A stretch of DNA of 64,000 nt. It comes from Siniperca chuatsi. Its lineage: Eukaryota > Chordata > Actinopteri > Centrarchiformes > Sinipercidae. The position numbers were made by a program, and so were the translations under genes. The stretch is taken from the NCBI RefSeq assembly GCF_020085105.1, contig NC_058045.1, positions 11,665,833-11,729,832 of the forward strand, written 5' to 3'. Below, piece after piece: positions 59,201-64,000 of this stretch. A model generated the notes under the pieces. That model saw only the letters and a list, made by a program, of their open reading frames with translations, had not been told where the DNA came from and did no database searches. Positions within the stretch are counted from its first letter, which is position 1. Each line of letters begins with the position of its first letter.

Positions 59201-62200
59201 AGTTAATGTACTCCAAAATAAAAGGGGATCATCTTTTTTCTTCAAAAGATGCATGCTTATCAAAACAGAATTTTTGCAAATAGGCTGATGCAGTACAAAG
59301 CTGTTCGTGCTCACAAAACCTGCTGAAAAAGCCTTTATGTATTCTAACCAAGCACTCACACTTCACGCTGTAGCAAGTGAGCAGCCACTGTATTGTTAAT
59401 ATGCTTCCATATTGGCAGTGTCTCTTGCTCCACTTCAGGCAGCTAAGCTTCATATACAGGTGCCAACAGCAGTGCTCTTTAAGGGTTACATAAGTAGCAG
59501 CTAATGGTGCTGGGTCAGTATTTGGGATCTAAGCCCAAGAGGCAATATGATCCACCACAACAACTTTCTACATGTGTCCCTGACCCGGCAGGAAACAAAA
59601 CACTCTTTATGAATCAAAACAAATCGCATACAGTGGTGACTTGCAGGAAGAATGATTTCTCTCTCTCTCTGCCTTCTTGACACACTAGATCCATTTCTCT
59701 GCCTGTTCAGTTGGCACGAACATCGCCCCGTTAGAAAAGAACACAAGGCTTGGGGAATTTTCTTGAAAACCTGTTGCAATTCTCCTCCATGCTAGTTAAA
59801 TTACAGAAGAGGTCACAGCAGGGGACTTCGGAACACAGCTACCAATCAACTGCAACAATTCTCCTGGTGTGTTTGTCAACATTGCTGCCTGGTGTAATTG
59901 GCATAATTGTCAGGTTAGAGCTCAGAACAAACTGGGCGTCTTCTTGGCGAGCGCGGGCCATGTCATTAAAGGGACATGTTTCTGGAGGCGCTCCCGGGGA
60001 CACATAACACGCAAGCATGTTGGAGCGACAGCTCGCCTGATAAAATGGCTGCCTCTTATCTCTACTATGCATATGAAAGGCTTATGCCTTCTCCATGACA
60101 GATTCTACGCCTCATCACCACGGGATTTGCCCAGATACACCAGAACAGAAGCTGGGAGAAAAACAATGTATCACATGTATAGCCACATCTTAACACTGTC
60201 AACTGATGTTTGTGTGCATGTGTGTGTATCCTTGTGTGTATGTACACACATATCTGTGCTCACTTAAGAAAAATACAGAGTGAACATGAACACACCAAAC
60301 AGATTCAGTGCCAGTTTACTGTGGATAACAAAATGTGTGTTTCTCTCCTGCACAGTAATTCCCAGTTTATTGGCAGCACAGTGAACTCTGCAATCCTGGA
60401 GCAAGCTTCAATTATCTTTATAATCTGAAGTGAATACTTGATATAATAATGATATAGTATCTATAATTACCATGATGAGGTGGGGTAGAGTGTGCTGAAA
60501 AATAATCGTTTGTATCATCACCGCTGGGTAGCATCATTATTAATCTGACAGCACTCATAAAGCGCTTTGTTTGTTTTCTCTGATTGCTCTTTTACTACCA
60601 AAATAAACAACTTGGCTCCTTTGAGTTACAGCGGTATAATTTGCTGGAACAGCAAAGGCATTTATCTATAAATTTATTTTCAATTTGAGGTAAGCTGCAG
60701 TCATGAAAGCTAAATCACTACCAGGGAGAAGATTATTCTAATTACTAACCAGCTGTCGCACATGCTGCATGAGCACAGGATGTGTTAGAACACAGAGCAA
60801 CCAGTAATCAGTTTCACAGAATCATTTGAGCACACATTTACATCTCACACTAAATGTTAAACATGAAATTGTCTTCATTTGTATGGTAATGTTGTAAAAC
60901 TAAAAGAAGCATATGCTATAACATGGTGTGACTGAATTTAGAAACACAAATTTTATGGTCAATTTGTGATGCAATCTCAAAAGCTGAGTGTTTATTTGCA
61001 GCTCAAATAAACCTGACGGTATTTTAGTTTCCGCTTTATTATGATCTATCTATTATGAAGGATATGTTGACCAACTGACAGCATAGGAATGTTACTCATA
61101 TACTTGGACTAATGTGGGTAATGTTTATTTTAAAAGAGGAAGGGGAAAAGTGAGTTCAAAAGTATACTGTGATTCAGCCACACAGTAAGCTAGCAAGGCA
61201 GAGTAGAAGAATTTTCTCATATGTCTTTTCCGAGTTATATCTGAATTAGACCATAATGCTAGCTTGGCTTGGTCCCTGGGTGTTTTATTTTTTTTTTTGC
61301 CATTTGCACTGCTAGCGCTGCAATCCCCCTGACAGGCCTGTTTACGACTGCTCTGCTATCAGAGGGCTGAGCAGAGCCAGGGACGAGCCTTCATTAGAGA
61401 TTAAAGTGACCGTCACAAAGTCCAAAATCATCACTGCTTCCCACAGCAAGGCGAGACACTGAATGGGCTTAAGCTCGTGCATCAACAACAAGTCCATATC
61501 AGACGAATCCACTGCTTAACACACAAGTTCCTTTTAAATTTCAATACGCATTCGTAAATGACATTTAAAGACATTTTTTAAATTGGCTACAATCAATCTC
61601 TTCACTGGCAAAAACTGTCATGTTCATGGCTTTGTTGCCTTAAAACAGAGATACGTTACATGCATGACATTACATTCTAAAAACAGCAATATTTGAAGTA
61701 GGAATATTTCACTAGCAGACATTTATAACAGAAAAGTGAGGTCATACTGCATCATATCAAGATTGCATGCAGTTTCTTGCTTATTAGAGCTATCACCCAT
61801 GGTTTCTACTGATGGCAGAGGTTAGGCTAAACCAAGCTTCTCGCCTTCAGTGGTAAAGCTTATCCATCCCCTGATCCTGAGCCGCTGGACATTATTACTG
61901 ATATGAATTAAAAAATATGAAACAGAATATGTGCAGCTGGATGGAAGTCCTGGCCTTCTGACCCTAACACTGACCATAACAACTCAAGATGCCTTCCCCT
62001 CCCAGGAACTGCATACCATGTACTCATCCGTCTCTCTCCCAAAACAGGATTCACAGATGCTACTCTACTTTAACGTTGATAGTTTTTCCGTGGGGGAAAC
62101 TTGCTGATGAGTTTATATTCAGAAAATCTGTGAGTTTTTTTACACCTACACTGTAGAGCGATGTAACGCATAACAATATTGCCGGGAAATAATGGCACAC

Positions 62201-62983
62201 GGAGGTTAAACAAAGCAACAAAGCCTTTGTAGACATAACGCACTCATTCCTCCTTCCATCAAAATTCTTGCTGTAACTCCAGAACAAAGCAGCTATTCTC
62301 AGAGGAACATGAAAGACAGACACCTGTCAATCACAGCTCCTCTGACTCCATATTTCTTGTGTCAGAGGCTGCAGGATGGAGAAATGTGCAATATTCTGAT
62401 AATATTTCATGCAAACTAATGCAAGTCAGAACACTTCCCTGCTGGCCAGAAGGAGGGGAAATGAGAACAGGTAATTATCGGATTGCCTCAAGGCAAGAAA
62501 TGATAGAGATTGCAGCGAACGGGGATATTTAGCCCTGCTAATGAAGGCCCATGTTTTGGGAGCACCAGGAAGGGGGAGCAGAGGGAAGCTAGGCTATGGC
62601 TCAGCAGGAGGTAGAGCCTGATAAGACCATCTTACATAATGGCCACATCCAGGCCTGGCTCGCTTTTTGGACTGAGGCTCCCTGTCCCTCACGTTCTCTT
62701 CCATCCGCTCAGCATGGCCGGCCAAGGGAGTGTAACATTGCCTGGGTATTCCATTTCCCTAAACATTACCATTTAATATGTTAATCCACACCAAGTAGTA
62801 ACATTTACAATGTTGAAGACTGGGGGTTGGGCCTGTTTACTGATGCACGGATGCTGTAGAATAATGGTTGCAATGCAAATGACTACTGTGGCATGTTAAA
62901 TCAAATACAGTTTCTTATGTTCATATATCGATACTAATTTTATTCACTAAAGAGAGACAAAGACTTGAGTGATTTGAGTGAAG

Positions 62984-63011
62984 GACCCCCCCCCCACACA
63001 CACACACACAC
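62984..63011 (+). repeat. C-run followed by (CA)n
   Basis: A run of C residues leading directly into about nine CA units; simple sequence in the rora intron. Confidence 0.85.
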
Positions 63012-64000
63012 TTGGCCCGGTCCATTTAACCCTATTGAAGGGTTTGTTTGTCCATCTCGACAGTCTTACTTAAAGTGCTGAAAAATAAAAAGAGATTGCT
63101 TATTTTGTATATGCAGCACTTCCCCCGGACGGATATGAAAGTTTAATCATGGCATTAGGATTCACAGGCATTCCCTTGCCAGACCTGCTTGCAGACATCA
63201 GAATTGCTAATTTGCTAGTTTGCCCAGGAAGGGCCTGCTGGTGGGTGAGGAGGGGATGAATGGAAACAGGAGTCTGATTTGTCCAGATAACCTTGAACCC
63301 CAATGCTCAGCTACCTGCGGATGTACGGAGATCAATCAGTCCCTCTTTATCATGTTGATCTGTCCAGTGCAGCGGCCGGCACAGCGCCGCACTCGCTCTT
63401 ACCTGACTACTTTGAGAGTGTGTCATTAGCCAAAATCATTTCCTGCTCGCTTTCCTGCCTGTTCTGACACAGCCATTAACTTCCGCTGAAATGTCATGAA
63501 TGAATAAATACAGCAAAAGAATTGCTTTCAAAGGCAATCTTGGCTCCACAGTAATGTCCCGATCAGATATCAACATTAAGCCAAAACAAAGCCTTTGACA
63601 AAAATCACAGTAATTGTGGTTCGGTTTCTAATCTGAATAATTAATTCCTATTGCTTGTGATGAGAGTCCACCGGAGGCAACGACATGATAAAGAAGAAAG
63701 GTCCTGACAGGGTTATGAGTCAGCAGAGATGTGAAATTCAAATTGGCCAGGCTAAGCAGTTTGGAGCTGATGGTGATTTGAGTAGACTCACTGGTCAGCC
63801 CTACAGTACAGTATAAGAGCCCAGGGCTGAGAGATGGTGGAGTTACTCATGGGTACAGGTGCTTTATCAGCAGACTACATGTGATGGATTAAGCAGTAAT
63901 CATTGTAAGCTTCATTGAATGATACGCTGTACTCTCTATGTTACAGTAAATTACGAAATATCTTCATACAAGCTAAGCTTTCCATTCCACTTTTTCCAAA

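Overview
The window looks like a stretch of a ray-finned (teleost, probably percomorph-like) fish chromosome. The genes are split into many short GT-AG exons. There are long (CA)n arrays, one intronic MITE-like element and one SINE/LINE-like tail of a type common in fish genomes. The proteins read as fish-type orthologues of vertebrate genes. There are no operons, phage, insertion sequences or CRISPR arrays. The exon models below were built by hand from splice sites, reading-frame continuity and recognition of the protein families.

All supported genes lie on the minus strand, in the order rora - ice2 - anxa2 when read in the direction of transcription (high to low coordinate). This is the vertebrate RORA - ICE2(NARG2) - ANXA2 microsynteny of human 15q22. 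Layout by coordinate: 1-13.1 kb is intergenic, with no supported gene. anxa2 (annexin A2) occupies about 13.1-17.75 kb; all 12 coding exons are present and give 337 aa. ice2 (little elongation complex subunit 2) occupies about 17.95-28.1 kb; 16 coding exons give 969 aa. A 1.3 kb intergenic gap follows. rora (nuclear receptor ROR-alpha) starts with a probable 3' UTR of about 6.6 kb (29.4-36.0 kb), followed by the nine 3'-most coding exons (36.0-44.4 kb), which carry both zinc fingers, the hinge and the whole ligand-binding domain. From 44.4 kb to the window end is the upstream intron of rora; its isoform-specific 5' exon(s) lie outside or were not found.

The genes are neighbours by ancient synteny and do not form a pathway: a ligand-regulated transcription factor, a snRNA-gene elongation factor and a Ca2+/phospholipid-binding membrane protein. 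They are co-directional. The ice2 poly(A) site and the anxa2 start are only about 0.2 kb apart.

I saw no new type of system. The points most worth a second look are: three miR-137 seed matches in the putative rora 3' UTR; a GC-AG intron and substituted regulatory residues in anxa2; a four-site AP-1 cluster around the anxa2 promoter; a perfect CTCF-core match in an anxa2 intron; a MITE with clear terminal inverted repeats in ice2; a TAACGTT cluster at the ice2 5' end; and a SUMO-interaction-like motif in ICE2.
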